NCBI RefSeq assembly: GCF_000018685.1
Contig: NC_010001.1
Location: 4,373,501 to 4,437,500, forward strand
From: Lachnoclostridium phytofermentans ISDg
GTDB taxonomy: Bacteria > Bacillota > Clostridia > Lachnospirales > Lachnospiraceae
Length of the DNA: 64,000 nt
Direction: 5' to 3'
Below are positions 17,887 through 28,042 of this stretch, piece after piece. The notes under the pieces are model-generated. The model saw only the letters and a program-made list of their open reading frames with translations. It made no database searches and was not told where the DNA came from. Position numbers and translations under genes: made by a program. Position 1 is the stretch's first letter. Each line of letters opens with the position of its first letter.

Positions 17887-18387
17887 CAAGACCAAAGGGA
17901 TATATTATGAAATCCTTATCGACACAAATCTTTCTTTCTACCGATAAAAACAATTGTCTCACATATGATTTGGTCAACATTTAACCTCTAATCTTCTAGT
18001 TCATTTATATGTCCATGAATTGAATTTCATACATAGTTTTCAATTGTATGGATGTAGTATGACAGAAAATCAAAAAATCATACTTATTATATTTAGGTAG
18101 TTACTGTTAATTTTTAGTATGTTAATTTCTAATCTGAGTTCTTTCCGTATTATAATAAGTGTAAAGATCACACCATATTTTTACAGTTTTTACACGTTTC
18201 ATTAATAATTTCTTATATTTCTTTATTTGTTTGTAAAATTTACTTAAATTTCGCCAGAAAACAAAAGAAAGCCTTTACTAATTAATAGTTTAGTGATACT
18301 CTTTTATGTAGGTATTTTTTAAAATACATTAAACCTAGGTAATTGAGGAAAGTTACAATTACCATTATATAAGGAGGATATTCAAAC
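17887..18387. other. Divergent intergenic region before pyruvate:ferredoxin oxidoreductase
   Basis: This is about 500 A/T-rich bases. Near the gene there is a hairpin GTAATTG/CAATTAC at 18339-18362 and the strong ribosome-binding site AAGGAGG ten bases before the ATG. A long 5' untranslated region is possible. No promoter could be assigned with confidence; candidate -10 boxes such as TATAAT near 18152 exist. Confidence 0.45.
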
Positions 18388-21300
18388 ATGGCTAGAAAAA
18401 TGAAAACCATGGATGGTAATACCGCTGCGGCACACGTGTCATATGCATTTACCGATGTAGCGGCAATCTATCCAATCACACCATCTTCACCAATGGCTGA
18501 CTACACAGATATGTGGGCAACTCAGGGAAGAAAGAACATCTTCGGACACGAAGTATTATTATCCGAGATGCAATCTGAAGCAGGTGCAGCAGGTGCTGTT
18601 CACGGTTCTTTACAGGCAGGTGCATTAACTACAACCTACACCGCGTCCCAAGGTTTATTATTAATGATCCCTAATATGTATAAGATCGCTGGTGAGTTAT
18701 TACCAGGCGTTATTAATGTTTCTGCACGTGCTCTTGCAAGTCATGCACTTTCCATCTTTGGCGATCATTCCGACGTTTACGCTTGTCGTCAATCAGGATT
18801 TGCTATGCTTTGCTCCGGTAATGTTCAGGAAACTATGGACTTAGGTGCTGTTGCTCACTTAACAGCTATCGACGGTCGTGTTCCATTTATCCATTTCTTT
18901 GATGGATTTAGAACATCTCATGAAATTCAAAAAATCTCTATCTGGGATTACGAAGATTTAAAAGAAATGACTAATATGGAAGCTGTAGATGCATTCCGTA
19001 ATAGAGCTTTAAATCCAGAACACCCAGTTCAAAGAGGTACTGCTCAGAACCCTGACGTATTCTTCCAGGCAAGAGAAGCTTGTAACCAATACTATGATGC
19101 AATTCCTGAACTTACTCAAGTTTACATGGACAAGGTTAACGCTAAAATCGGTACTGACTATAAATTATTCAACTACTACGGTGCTGCTGATGCAGAGCAT
19201 GTTGTCATTGCTATGGGTTCAGTTTGCGATACTATCGAAGAGACAATCGACCATATGAATGCAAGTGGTGCTAAGGTTGGTCTTATCAAAGTTCGTCTTT
19301 ACAGACCATTCTCCGCTAAGCATTTATTAGAGACTATTCCTGCATCTGTTAAGCAGATTACTGTTCTTGATAGAACAAAAGAGCCAGGTGCTCTTGGTGA
19401 GCCTTTATACTTAGACGTTGTAGCTGCTCTTAAGGATACACAATTCCATAATCTTCCTGTATTAACAGGCCGCTATGGTTTAGGTTCCAAAGATACTACA
19501 CCAGCTCAGATTATCGCTGTTTACAACAACAAGGATAAGAAGAATTTCACAATCGGTATCAACGATGATGTAACTCATCTTTCTCTTGATATCACAGAGA
19601 ATCCAGATACAGCTAACAAGGGTACAACAGCTTGTAAGTTCTGGGGACTTGGTGCTGATGGTACTGTAGGTGCTAATAAGAACTCCATCAAGATTATCGG
19701 TGACCATACAGATAAGTACGCTCAGGCTTACTTTGATTATGACTCCAAGAAATCCGGTGGTGTTACTATCTCCCACTTACGTTTCGGTGATAGCCCAATC
19801 AAATCCACTTACTTAATCAACAAAGCTGACTTCGTTGCATGTCACATGCCAGCTTACGTTAGAAGATATAACATGGTACAGGATCTTAAGAAGGGTGGTA
19901 CATTCCTCCTTAACTGTTCTTGGAACATGGAAGAAATCGAGAAGAACCTTCCTGGTCAGGTAAAACGTTATATGGCTCAGAACAACATTAAGTTCTACAC
20001 CATCGACGGTATCCAGATTGGTAAAGAAGTTGGTCTTGGTGGACGTATTAATACTATCCTTCAGGCTGCTTTCTTCAAATTAGCTAACATCATTCCTATT
20101 GAGGATGCTGTAAAATATATGAAAGATGCTGCTACTGCTTCTTATTCTAAGAAGGGTGATGACATCGTTAAGATGAACCATACCGCAATTGACCGTGGTG
20201 TTGATGGTCTCGTTGAAATTAAAGTTCCTGCTGAATGGGCTAACGCTTCCGACGAGGACTTAGCTGCTAAAGCAACTGTTGGTAGACCAGAAGTTCTTGA
20301 TTATGTTAACACAATTCTTCACAAGGTAAATGCTCAGGACGGTAACAGTCTTCCAGTTTCTGCTTTCGTTGACAATGCAGATGGTACTGTACCTCTAGGA
20401 ACAGCTGCATACGAGAAACGTGGTATTGCAATCGACGTTCCAGTATGGAATCCAGAAATTTGTTTACAGTGTAACCTTTGTTCTTACGTATGTCCACATG
20501 CAGTAATCCGTCCAGTTGTTATGAACGAAGAACAAGCTGCTAATGCTCCAGAAGGCATGAAGATGGTTACTATGAAGCAAGTAGAAGGCAAGAAGTTTGC
20601 TATCACTATCTCCGTACTTGACTGTACAGGTTGTGGAAGCTGTGCTCATGTTTGTCCAGAAGTTAAGGGTAATAAGGCTCTTAGCATGGATTTACTTGAG
20701 AACCACTACGATGATCAGAAGTATGCTGATTACGCTGCATCCTTAGAAACTCCTGTTGAAATCCTTGAGAAATTCAAAGAGACAACTGTTAAGGGTAGCC
20801 AGTTCAAACAGCCATTACTTGAGTTCTCCGGAGCTTGTGCTGGTTGTGGTGAAACACCTTACGCTAAATTAGTTACTCAGTTATATGGTGATAGAATGTA
20901 TATTGCAAACGCTACTGGATGTTCTTCTATCTGGGGTGGTTCTTCTCCTTCTACACCTTATACAGTTAATAAAGAAGGCAAGGGTCCAGCTTGGGCTAAC
21001 TCCTTATTCGAGGATAATGCTGAATTCGGTTTCGGTATGCAATTAGCTCAAACAGCTCTTAGAAAACGCCTTATCGATTCTACAGAGAATTTAGTAGCTA
21101 ATTCATCAAGTGCTGATGTTAAGGCTGCTGCTGAAGAGTTCCTTGCAACACAGAATAACTCCACTGCAAATGCTCCTGCTACTAAGAATTTACTCGCTGC
21201 ATTAGAAGCTTGCGGATGTGACAATGCAGATAGAGAAAACATCTTAAAGAACAAGAGCTTCTTAGCTAAGAAGTCTCAATGGATCTTTGGTGGTGACGGT

Positions 21301-21915
21301 TGGGCTTACGATATCGGTTTCGGCGGTCTTGACCACGTAATCGCTTCCGGCCAGGATGTAAACATCATGGTATTCGATACTGAAGTTTACTCCAATACAG
21401 GTGGACAGTCCTCTAAGGCTACACCAACAGGTGCTATCGCTCAGTTCGCTGCTGCTGGTAAAGAAGTTAAGAAGAAAGACCTTGCTCAAATTGCTATGAG
21501 CTATGGCTACGTATATGTAGCACAGATCGCTCAGGGTGCTGATTACAATCAGTGTATCAAGGCTATCACAGAAGCTGAGAACTATCCAGGTCCATCCTTA
21601 ATTATCGCTTATGCTCCATGTATCAACCATGGTATCAAGGGCGGTATGACAGGTGCTCAGACAGAAGAGAAACGTGCTGTTGAAGCTGGTTACTGGCACT
21701 TATTCAGATTCAATCCTACTTTAAAAGAAGAAGGAAAGAATCCATTCGTGTTAGATTCTAAGGCTCCAAAGGCTAGCTACCAAGAATTCCTTCAGAGCGA
21801 GGTTCGTTACAACAGACTTAGCAGAACAAATCCAGAAAGAGCTGCAGAATTATTTGCAAAGGCTGAGAAGGATGCTAAGGAGAAATACGAGAAGCTTGTA
21901 AAGATGGCTGAGTAA
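18388..21915 (+). CDS. nifJ: Pyruvate:ferredoxin (flavodoxin) oxidoreductase
   Basis: This 1175-residue single-chain enzyme oxidises pyruvate with CoA to acetyl-CoA and CO2, passing electrons to ferredoxin, the central step of clostridial fermentation. The N-terminal domain contains the pyruvate-site ITPSSPMADYTDMW. Two 4Fe-4S motifs lie near residues 692 (CLQCNLCSYVCPHA) and 745 (CTGCGSCAHVCPE). The thiamine diphosphate domain begins near 815 (CAGCGETPYAK), contains ATGCSSIWGGS and GGDGWAYDIG, and holds the third cluster cysteines. The gene shows the regular codon choice of a highly expressed gene. It is monocistronic with its own terminator. Confidence 0.97.
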   Translation: MARKMKTMDGNTAAAHVSYAFTDVAAIYPITPSSPMADYTDMWATQGRKNIFGHEVLLSEMQSEAGAAGAVHGSLQAGALTTTYTASQGLLLMIPNMYKIAGELLPGVINVSARALASHALSIFGDHSDVYACRQSGFAMLCSGNVQETMDLGAVAHLTAIDGRVPFIHFFDGFRTSHEIQKISIWDYEDLKEMTNMEAVDAFRNRALNPEHPVQRGTAQNPDVFFQAREACNQYYDAIPELTQVYMDKVNAKIGTDYKLFNYYGAADAEHVVIAMGSVCDTIEETIDHMNASGAKVGLIKVRLYRPFSAKHLLETIPASVKQITVLDRTKEPGALGEPLYLDVVAALKDTQFHNLPVLTGRYGLGSKDTTPAQIIAVYNNKDKKNFTIGINDDVTHLSLDITENPDTANKGTTACKFWGLGADGTVGANKNSIKIIGDHTDKYAQAYFDYDSKKSGGVTISHLRFGDSPIKSTYLINKADFVACHMPAYVRRYNMVQDLKKGGTFLLNCSWNMEEIEKNLPGQVKRYMAQNNIKFYTIDGIQIGKEVGLGGRINTILQAAFFKLANIIPIEDAVKYMKDAATASYSKKGDDIVKMNHTAIDRGVDGLVEIKVPAEWANASDEDLAAKATVGRPEVLDYVNTILHKVNAQDGNSLPVSAFVDNADGTVPLGTAAYEKRGIAIDVPVWNPEICLQCNLCSYVCPHAVIRPVVMNEEQAANAPEGMKMVTMKQVEGKKFAITISVLDCTGCGSCAHVCPEVKGNKALSMDLLENHYDDQKYADYAASLETPVEILEKFKETTVKGSQFKQPLLEFSGACAGCGETPYAKLVTQLYGDRMYIANATGCSSIWGGSSPSTPYTVNKEGKGPAWANSLFEDNAEFGFGMQLAQTALRKRLIDSTENLVANSSSADVKAAAEEFLATQNNSTANAPATKNLLAALEACGCDNADRENILKNKSFLAKKSQWIFGGDGWAYDIGFGGLDHVIASGQDVNIMVFDTEVYSNTGGQSSKATPTGAIAQFAAAGKEVKKKDLAQIAMSYGYVYVAQIAQGADYNQCIKAITEAENYPGPSLIIAYAPCINHGIKGGMTGAQTEEKRAVEAGYWHLFRFNPTLKEEGKNPFVLDSKAPKASYQEFLQSEVRYNRLSRTNPERAAELFAKAEKDAKEKYEKLVKMAE

Positions 21916-21973
21916 TTCAAAGTAAATACTGACAAATAAGCAGTTATTGTTTTATTTGTTGTAATAAAAAGAA

Positions 21974-22017
21974 GGGGCTGTGCACTAGTGGTTGAAAAAC
22001 CGCTGGTGCACAGCTCC
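21974..22017 (+). terminator. Terminator after pyruvate:ferredoxin oxidoreductase
   Basis: A long stem, GGGGCTGTGCACTAGTGGTT with AACCGCTGGTGCACAGCTCC, ends in CTTTCT, about 60 bases after the stop codon. Confidence 0.85.
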
Positions 22018-22166
22018 TTTCTAATAAAATCTGATATTAGAATTCTTTGCTAAGTCCAAAAGTAGAGCTATAATCTGGTTTATTTTGTACGTTGCATTTT
22101 TTAGATAAGATCTTTTCGTTTAGCTTTATACCTTCAAACTAAATTTATTATATGATTAATACTATC

Positions 22167-22874
22167 TCATTCCTTCCCATAAAGATAATTAGTATTAAAC
22201 TCTATATTTTCCTCCAATATCAGTTCCCCTTCTTCCGAATAAAAGCGTAGCTGAAAAGGGTAGCTTTCTGATACGTTATATCTAATTTCTGCAAGCCCTC
22301 CCAACATTTCAATCAAATGTTCCAAATTGGCATCTTTTTCCCATGCAAACTTAGTTTCTTTTTGATTCTCTATTTGAAAAAAATAAACCCCATCTGCTTC
22401 TCTTGTACCCTCATATGTGAAAATATTTGATGTCTTATTCTCATTACGATCCGCAAATTCAAAATTGATTGTCATTTCCGCTCTCATCGAATCTTTCATG
22501 TTTGTTACTACAAAAATCGCGCTATTGTTAAGCCCGAGAGTGTCGTGTGGGATCACCGTTATATCACCATGGCTTTTTTAACTGAAAAAGCCCATACCTT
22601 TCCACAAGTGATTGGACTTATAAACCTTGCCAACCTGTATATAATCCTGATATGTAGATAATACGATTTTTGTATTAAAAAAGTTTGGATCATCTCTTAT
22701 CACAAGAATCTCTGACGGTCCGCTTAAATATGCCTTTTCAAGTCTTCTAAATGCCCCTTCAGGAGTAAAACTTGCGAAATCGACAACAAATAACCATATA
22801 ATCAATAAAAGAAATACTATAACTAAATTGCGGATAACTCGCTGCCTTCTCTTTAATCTCGGTAATCTAATCAT
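22167..22874 (-). pseudogene. Membrane-anchored protein gene interrupted by an in-frame stop
   Basis: The frame from 22874 encodes 98 residues with an N-terminal membrane helix and ends GMGFFS-TAA at 22578. The same frame then continues without interruption from 22577 to 22167, adding KSHGDIT and about 129 more residues (NNSAIFVVTNMKD, FQLRFYSEEGELIL). A single TAA codon therefore splits what looks like one protein of about 235 residues. The second half has only a GTG and no ribosome-binding site of its own. The gene is last in the PadR operon and overlaps the gene before it by eight bases. Family not recognised; possibly related to DUF4825-like exported proteins. Confidence 0.65.
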
Positions 22875-23700
22875 AGGTCCCCCTTCCTATCGTGGGTATG
22901 CGAAGTCTAAAACTTCTTCCCAAAAAATCGTACTGTAATTCGATCCATTCTGCATCAGGTGATAATTTATCTACCCACATCTCAAACTGGCTGCTAAACA
23001 ATCGTTTCACTGTTAGATTTCCCACGACACTAGGTCCCCTCGTATACCCAGAAACGTCTGTATAATAATTTCCGAGGTTATCAATCGCTGTCAGATGCTC
23101 TAAGATTCCCTTGGGAGCATCTAAAAACGGACTATGTTTGGCTTTTACTATAAACTTAAAGGTATCACTTTGATATACCTTCCCATCTTCCTCATATTCA
23201 AATTTCCAATGAACCACCTTAGGAATAGACAATTGGTAACCATCAATCCTTGCTTCACAATTCGGAGTTAAATCTGCTACTAACTCGTATGCACTATCTC
23301 TATCATATACCTCACGATTCTGTTCCCAATAGTCCTTCTGTGGTTTTAGCTCCTCAATCATATTTCTAATCCCTCCAGCTTGACGACAGACATAGAATAT
23401 TAACAAAAAGGATAACACCAACAGTACCTGAGTGACTCTCCAAAGATAACCCAAGTATGGCTTATGTATTTTTCTCATCATAAGCCCAATCTCTGTTGCA
23501 TCTCCCATCTCCTCAACAGCAGCTTTCATCGCTTCTTCACGCTTCATGCCACAGTTTTCAAAGTCATTTACCTTATCAAAAATATGAGCGAGTAGTTCTT
23601 GGTAAACTTCCACTCTATCAGGTTTAAAACAGATATATCTGCTCGCTTCGTGGCACCAATGGTAGATATCCATCATTGTTGTTTCTTGACTCTTTCCCAT
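22867..23700 (-). CDS. PadR-associated membrane protein with N-terminal helical (HAAS-like) domain
   Basis: This is a protein of about 277 residues. The first 70 residues are helical (VYQELLAHIFDKVNDFENCGMKREEAMKAAVEEMGD), the pattern of the domain found in proteins encoded next to PadR regulators. One membrane helix follows (about 88-110), and the rest is an extracytoplasmic domain without a recognised family. The ribosome-binding site AGGAGG overlaps the last codons of padR, so the two are translationally coupled. The second of two adjacent ATGs (23700) has the better spacing. Confidence 0.75.
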   Translation of the reverse strand: MGKSQETTMMDIYHWCHEASRYICFKPDRVEVYQELLAHIFDKVNDFENCGMKREEAMKAAVEEMGDATEIGLMMRKIHKPYLGYLWRVTQVLLVLSFLLIFYVCRQAGGIRNMIEELKPQKDYWEQNREVYDRDSAYELVADLTPNCEARIDGYQLSIPKVVHWKFEYEEDGKVYQSDTFKFIVKAKHSPFLDAPKGILEHLTAIDNLGNYYTDVSGYTRGPSVVGNLTVKRLFSSQFEMWVDKLSPDAEWIELQYDFLGRSFRLRIPTIGRGTYD

Positions 23701-23703
23701 CAT

Positions 23704-24033
23704 TTAGCCTCCTAATACAACAAGATTAACTTTTTGCGCGAAATACTCCCATTCCTGCGTTCTTTTGGTTAGTAGTTTTGATCCTTTATCAGTTATTTTA
23801 TAATATTTTCTCTTTCTTCCATTCTCTGCTTCCATCATGCGGGACGTTACATACTTCTCTTTCTCTAACGTGTGAAGAATAGGGTAAAGTGTTCCTTCCT
23901 TTAGTTGAAATGCATTTTCTGACTTACCTGCAAGTTCTACAATCATTTGATACCCATACATCTCTTCTTCTTTAATCAGAGAGAGAATTAATAAGATATG
24001 GCTTCCACTTAGTAAATTCTTATCAATATTCAT
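23704..24033 (-). CDS. PadR-family transcriptional regulator
   Basis: This 109-residue winged-helix regulator contains the family pattern GSHILLILSLIKEEEMYGYQM, then LKEGTLYPILHTLEKEKYV, then GRKRKYYKITDKGSKLL. It is the short PadR form, which usually represses its own operon and a neighbouring membrane-stress or transport function. The start at 24033 follows AAGGAGG. A palindrome overlapping the promoter just upstream supports autorepression. Confidence 0.9.
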   Translation of the reverse strand: MNIDKNLLSGSHILLILSLIKEEEMYGYQMIVELAGKSENAFQLKEGTLYPILHTLEKEKYVTSRMMEAENGRKRKYYKITDKGSKLLTKRTQEWEYFAQKVNLVVLGG

Positions 24034-24060
24034 CCAATACCTCCTTTTATACCTCGATTG

Positions 24061-24098
24061 TCTAGGCATATTATACCTAGATTATCTATGTAAGTCAA
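24061..24098 (-). promoter_or_regulatory. PadR operon promoter and operator
   Basis: On the minus strand TTGACT (24093-24098) lies 17 bases from TATAAT (24070-24075). The -10 box sits in the middle of the inverted repeat TCTAGG-N9-CCTAGA (24061-24081), so a bound repressor would block the polymerase. Confidence 0.8.
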
Positions 24099-24204
24099 TA
24101 ACAATGATTATCTGTTCCCCGCGAAATGATATCTCTTGTTTGAATCTATGATTATCATTGCTTACGGATATGACCATCTGTTTCATGTGGTATATTACAA
24201 CGAA

Positions 24205-24282
24205 ACACCCTATGGTTTGTTTACCACAGGGTGTCTATTTATAACAAGGAAAAGTTCGTTTCACGAAGAACTCTTTCTTGTT
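24205..24282 (-). terminator. Two hairpins after the GHL10 gene
   Basis: On the minus strand, about 15 bases after the stop, AACAAGAAA...TTCCTTGTT forms one stem (24243-24282) with an inner GTTC/GAAC-type stem. ACACCCTGTGGT pairs with ACCATAGGGTGT in a second (24205-24234). They end the ten-gene amino-sugar operon. Confidence 0.65.
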
Positions 24283-24295
24283 TATCACTATTTAA

Positions 24296-26368
24296 TTACT
24301 TAGTCAGTGCTTCTTTCAAAGCAGGTCTTAACATATTCCAATCAGTGTAGCACAAATCAAAAATCATTGTTCCATCACTGAAATCGATACAAGCTTTTGT
24401 TCCGATTTTCAACAATTCTTCGGTATTAAGATCTGGAAGACTCATCGATGCCATCATTGGAACCTTATGATTTGTTACGATATTACCGATCGTTGTATAC
24501 TTTTCAATCATCTCTGAAGTTCCATAATAGCAGCCAATCATAAGGAAATCGATATAGTCTACATAGCTAGTTTTACTGTAATCCTCCGTATAAAGCTTTG
24601 ATACAGGGAAATTCAGTCTCTCATTATATCTAAAGTCCTTACTACCCCAGTTCACACCGTTTTGATAATACAAGTCGAACCAAGATCCAACATACGCTGC
24701 TAAAGCAATTGGTCTCTTTTGATTTTTTGCATATTCATCAACTATTCCTCTTAATCTCCTTGCAAAGCCTTGAATTATACTGCTTCTAAAGGTAAGCCAA
24801 TCTAGATATAACGGTCCGAAAATCATCTTTTGTTCCGCATCAAAGGAATAAATATCTTTTGGCCAATGAACTAACTCTTTTCCTTTACTCTTAAGATACT
24901 CTACAAACTGGATTCTAGTAACTTCACTAAAATCCGCATATTGATTATCGTATCTTGTACGGTCCATGATTACGCCATCGACTTCATAATTATCTAGTAG
25001 TTCCTTTACACGCAATAACTCAAAATCCTGAACTTCTTTATTTGCTGGATTTACATAGCATAGCATACAGTTTCTTTTGGTTTCTAATACGCTTTTTAAC
25101 TCCCCTTGATCTTCTGGAACATGAAGTACTTCTGCCCAATCTGGATGAGTATTTGGCAAGTCGATTGCAAAGTCATTTGAAGCGATATTTCCTTCCACGA
25201 AGAAGTTAAAACTCGCATAAACCCTTAATCCACTTGCATGCGCAGCTTTTACAAACTCTTCTAAGAAATCAATCTCCATTTGGAAAGCTTTCTTTGGATT
25301 TGTCGTTTCTGTCATATATTTTACATTGGTTAAGGTAGATTTCCTATAGGCTGCATACCCTTCACATCCCTTTACATCAAGTGCAAAAGCGGTAATGCCA
25401 GCATCCTTTGCTGTCTGAATTAAGGATTCTATTCTTTCCACTGTTTTAGTGGTCTCCGCATTTACATACTGTTCCGCCCACATGATAATTTCTTTTGGCT
25501 GATTACTTGTTTGTTTATAAAAAACAATATGTGTATGCTTCGAATCAGAAATTTCTATACCATCTTCTACTAGAGTACAATCGATATAGTTTGCACCAAG
25601 TGTTAATGGAACGGACACTGAGAAGCTTTCACTTGCAACAAAAGCTGTCATTTCTCTGAATGACTCTTCTCTACCGTCTCCGTACATAATTCTTAATTCA
25701 TATTTCTTGTTCTTATGAAAATGTTCTAATTTTCCTTCTAATAAAAAGTTATCCTCTTCGACTGTTGCATATTCTTTGGAATCTACAGTAAGAAATACGC
25801 TAGTGGAATCCATACGTTTTTCGATAAGAGATGCGAGACCAAGAGTACTCATATAGTTTACTCCTAGCTTATAACGAACAACATCTCCTTTTAAAAAGCT
25901 CTCAAAAACCTGCTTAGCAAAAGAATTGTTCTCTCCAAACGCTATATTCTTATCTTCGCTTAGTAAGGAATTCTTAAGTGTGGTTAACTCTCCCTCTAGA
26001 TATACAATCATAGCTACACTGGCAGCTTTTACTCTCTGTAATGAAGTAGTGGAGCCAATTTCAGTACTATAAATCTCACCCTCTATAACAAATGAGGATT
26101 CCGACACCGCTTGATTCTCATCCATGCAAATCACAAGAGAGTTTGAAAGCGTAGCAAGAGTTATATCACTTAATTGATTCGTTGTTAATAGGTGTAACTT
26201 ATCTTTTCGATTACTATCTATTTGAATGCTATTATTTGCATCTTTATTATCTTCTTTTGCCTCTATCGAAACATAATCAATCGGAAATAATTCTCCATGA
26301 CTGGTAAAATCGTATATAAATGAGGTTTCTATACACAAACCTTCGATGTGAACCTGACAATCTTTCAT
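24296..26368 (-). CDS. Glycosyl-hydrolase-like protein (GHL10/DUF187 type) with unique N-terminal region
   Basis: This is a 690-residue cytoplasmic-looking protein without signal peptide. Residues 1-280 are beta-rich and not recognised. From about residue 290 (IMWAEQYVNAETT) a TIM barrel of the glycosyl-hydrolase-like 10 type begins. It contains ITAFALDVKG, HASGLRVYASFNFFVEGN, DVDGVIMDRTRYDNQYADF-like strand ends and YVDYIDFLMIGCYYG. Family members are often lipoproteins acting on glycans, so an intracellular form is unusual. Last gene of the amino-sugar operon, read together with RpiR and NanE, it probably cleaves an imported oligosaccharide. Substrate unknown. Confidence 0.75.
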   Translation of the reverse strand: MKDCQVHIEGLCIETSFIYDFTSHGELFPIDYVSIEAKEDNKDANNSIQIDSNRKDKLHLLTTNQLSDITLATLSNSLVICMDENQAVSESSFVIEGEIYSTEIGSTTSLQRVKAASVAMIVYLEGELTTLKNSLLSEDKNIAFGENNSFAKQVFESFLKGDVVRYKLGVNYMSTLGLASLIEKRMDSTSVFLTVDSKEYATVEEDNFLLEGKLEHFHKNKKYELRIMYGDGREESFREMTAFVASESFSVSVPLTLGANYIDCTLVEDGIEISDSKHTHIVFYKQTSNQPKEIIMWAEQYVNAETTKTVERIESLIQTAKDAGITAFALDVKGCEGYAAYRKSTLTNVKYMTETTNPKKAFQMEIDFLEEFVKAAHASGLRVYASFNFFVEGNIASNDFAIDLPNTHPDWAEVLHVPEDQGELKSVLETKRNCMLCYVNPANKEVQDFELLRVKELLDNYEVDGVIMDRTRYDNQYADFSEVTRIQFVEYLKSKGKELVHWPKDIYSFDAEQKMIFGPLYLDWLTFRSSIIQGFARRLRGIVDEYAKNQKRPIALAAYVGSWFDLYYQNGVNWGSKDFRYNERLNFPVSKLYTEDYSKTSYVDYIDFLMIGCYYGTSEMIEKYTTIGNIVTNHKVPMMASMSLPDLNTEELLKIGTKACIDFSDGTMIFDLCYTDWNMLRPALKEALTK

Positions 26369-26464
26369 TTTGCCTCCATTTTAAACAATACATATTCTCT
26401 GGACGACTCACTGATTCAATAGGAAAAAGCCCCTGATGGGCATAAAAAGTCCACCCACTCCAAG

Positions 26465-27319
26465 TTATAAAATCTTAGATGAAATGGATTCCGTCGTCTT
26501 CGCTTTATTTAATTTAGATTGATGATAATGCTTTGTAAAATATAATAAATACAAAATATCCAAAATATAAAATTGTACCATGGAAGTAGAGGATGCACCA
26601 CCATCTAAAGGTCCTTCATTGGAACCACATGGGATGACAACATCTGATATATTTGCAAGGTGTGAGTTGACATATCTTGTAATGCTGACAACTTTACAGC
26701 CATTGGACTTTGCAAGATTAGCAATCTCTATGGAATCTTTTGTGGATCCAGAGTAAGAGAAAATAATCGCCAAATCACGGCTTGATAAAAGTGCAGCAGA
26801 CATAAACTGCATATGGCAGTCCGCAATATGTTCTACATTCGGTAGAATTCTCATAAACTTCATCTTAGCTTCTAACGCAATAACGCCAGAGGAACCCATG
26901 CCAAAGAACTGAACTTTGTTCGCGTTGGATATCATATCCACTACCTTCGTTACAGCTTCAAAGTTTAAGCCCTCAAATGTTTCCGTTAGAGCAGCGATGT
27001 CAACAGCCAATGCTTTTTTGCATATGGTTTGTATATCATCATCCTGACTAACCGAGCCATTAATGGTATAATCAGAGCCTGTTCTCACTGCAATATCCTG
27101 TGCCAAAAACATCTTAAACTCCTGATAACCATTCAATTTGAGCGCTTTACAGAAACGAAATACCGTAGTATCCCCAACTCCACAAATCTCAGCCAAATCT
27201 GTAATCGATGTATATAATACCTTCTCCGGATTCTCAAAGACAAAATCAGCTACGATTTTCTCTGATTTCGTAAATTTTGAATATGAACTTTCAATTCTTG
27301 CAAATATTCCTTCTGCCAT
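26465..27319 (-). CDS. RpiR-family transcriptional regulator with SIS domain
   Basis: This 284-residue regulator has an N-terminal helix-turn-helix (LAEICGVGDTTVFRFCKALKLNGYQEFKM) and a C-terminal sugar-isomerase (SIS) domain (VQFFGMGSSGVIALEAK ... IIFSYSGSTKDSIEIA) that binds a phosphosugar. It lies 12 bases after nanE in the amino-sugar operon. ManNAc-6-P or GlcNAc-6-P is the probable effector. Palindromes of the form TGAAAA-N-TTTTCA, typical of RpiR proteins, lie at 38707 and 51132-51188 and are likely its operators. Confidence 0.92.
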   Translation of the reverse strand: MAEGIFARIESSYSKFTKSEKIVADFVFENPEKVLYTSITDLAEICGVGDTTVFRFCKALKLNGYQEFKMFLAQDIAVRTGSDYTINGSVSQDDDIQTICKKALAVDIAALTETFEGLNFEAVTKVVDMISNANKVQFFGMGSSGVIALEAKMKFMRILPNVEHIADCHMQFMSAALLSSRDLAIIFSYSGSTKDSIEIANLAKSNGCKVVSITRYVNSHLANISDVVIPCGSNEGPLDGGASSTSMVQFYILDILYLLYFTKHYHQSKLNKAKTTESISSKIL

Positions 27320-27331
27320 AAGTACCTCCCC

Positions 27332-28024
27332 TTATTTTTGGATTGCTTGTACGTAACGTTTTGTAATATCCATTGGTCTAGTTATTGCAGTACCTACAAC
27401 AGCTGCATGTACTCCACATTCCAATGCCTGTTTTAATTGTTCCGGCGACCAGATGCCCCCTTCTGCTATTACCGGAATTTTACTATAATTTGCTAGCTTT
27501 TGCAACAACTCGAAATTAGGTATCGCCACACCTTTGGTCTGCTCTGTATAACCACAAAGGGTTGTTCCAACCAAATCAAATCCTATTTCATATGCATGGA
27601 TTGCCTCTTCATAAGTAGCACAGTCAGCCATAAACAATTGATTCGGATACATCTCTCTTACTTCTTTAAAAAAGTCATCCAAAGAGATTCCATGCGGACG
27701 TAAGCGGTTTGTTGCATCGATTGCAATAATCTCCGCGTTTGCAGCAACAATATCACGAACAGCTTCTATCGTCGGCGTTATGTAGACATCGCTGTCTTCA
27801 AATACCTGCTTATATAAACCGATAACAGGAAGATTTACGGTCTTTTTAATTTCTATTATATCTTCCGGTGTATTGGCACGAATGCCGACAGCTCCACCAA
27901 GCTGTGCAGCATATGCCATTCTGCTCATAATATAAGAACTATATAAAGGTTCTGTTGATAATGCCTGACAAGACACCACCAAGCCCCCTCTAATTTGGTC
28001 AAGTATCTCTTTGTTTTGATTCAT
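27332..28024 (-). CDS. nanE: N-acetylmannosamine-6-phosphate 2-epimerase
   Basis: This 230-residue TIM-barrel enzyme converts ManNAc-6-P to GlcNAc-6-P. The family signature residues appear in GGLVVSCQALSTEPLY, GAVGIRANTPEDI, PVIGLYKQ, IIAIDATNRLRPHG, LFMADCATYEEA and PVIAEGGIWSPEQLKQAL. Together with the ROK kinase at 38953 and NagA/NagB at 49250-51108 it gives a complete route from ManNAc to fructose-6-P. No N-acetylneuraminate lyase (NanA) is present in the window, so ManNAc may come from a source other than sialic acid. Confidence 0.95.
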   Translation of the reverse strand: MNQNKEILDQIRGGLVVSCQALSTEPLYSSYIMSRMAYAAQLGGAVGIRANTPEDIIEIKKTVNLPVIGLYKQVFEDSDVYITPTIEAVRDIVAANAEIIAIDATNRLRPHGISLDDFFKEVREMYPNQLFMADCATYEEAIHAYEIGFDLVGTTLCGYTEQTKGVAIPNFELLQKLANYSKIPVIAEGGIWSPEQLKQALECGVHAAVVGTAITRPMDITKRYVQAIQK

Positions 28025-28042
28025 AGTAGGCCTCCCAAGATT

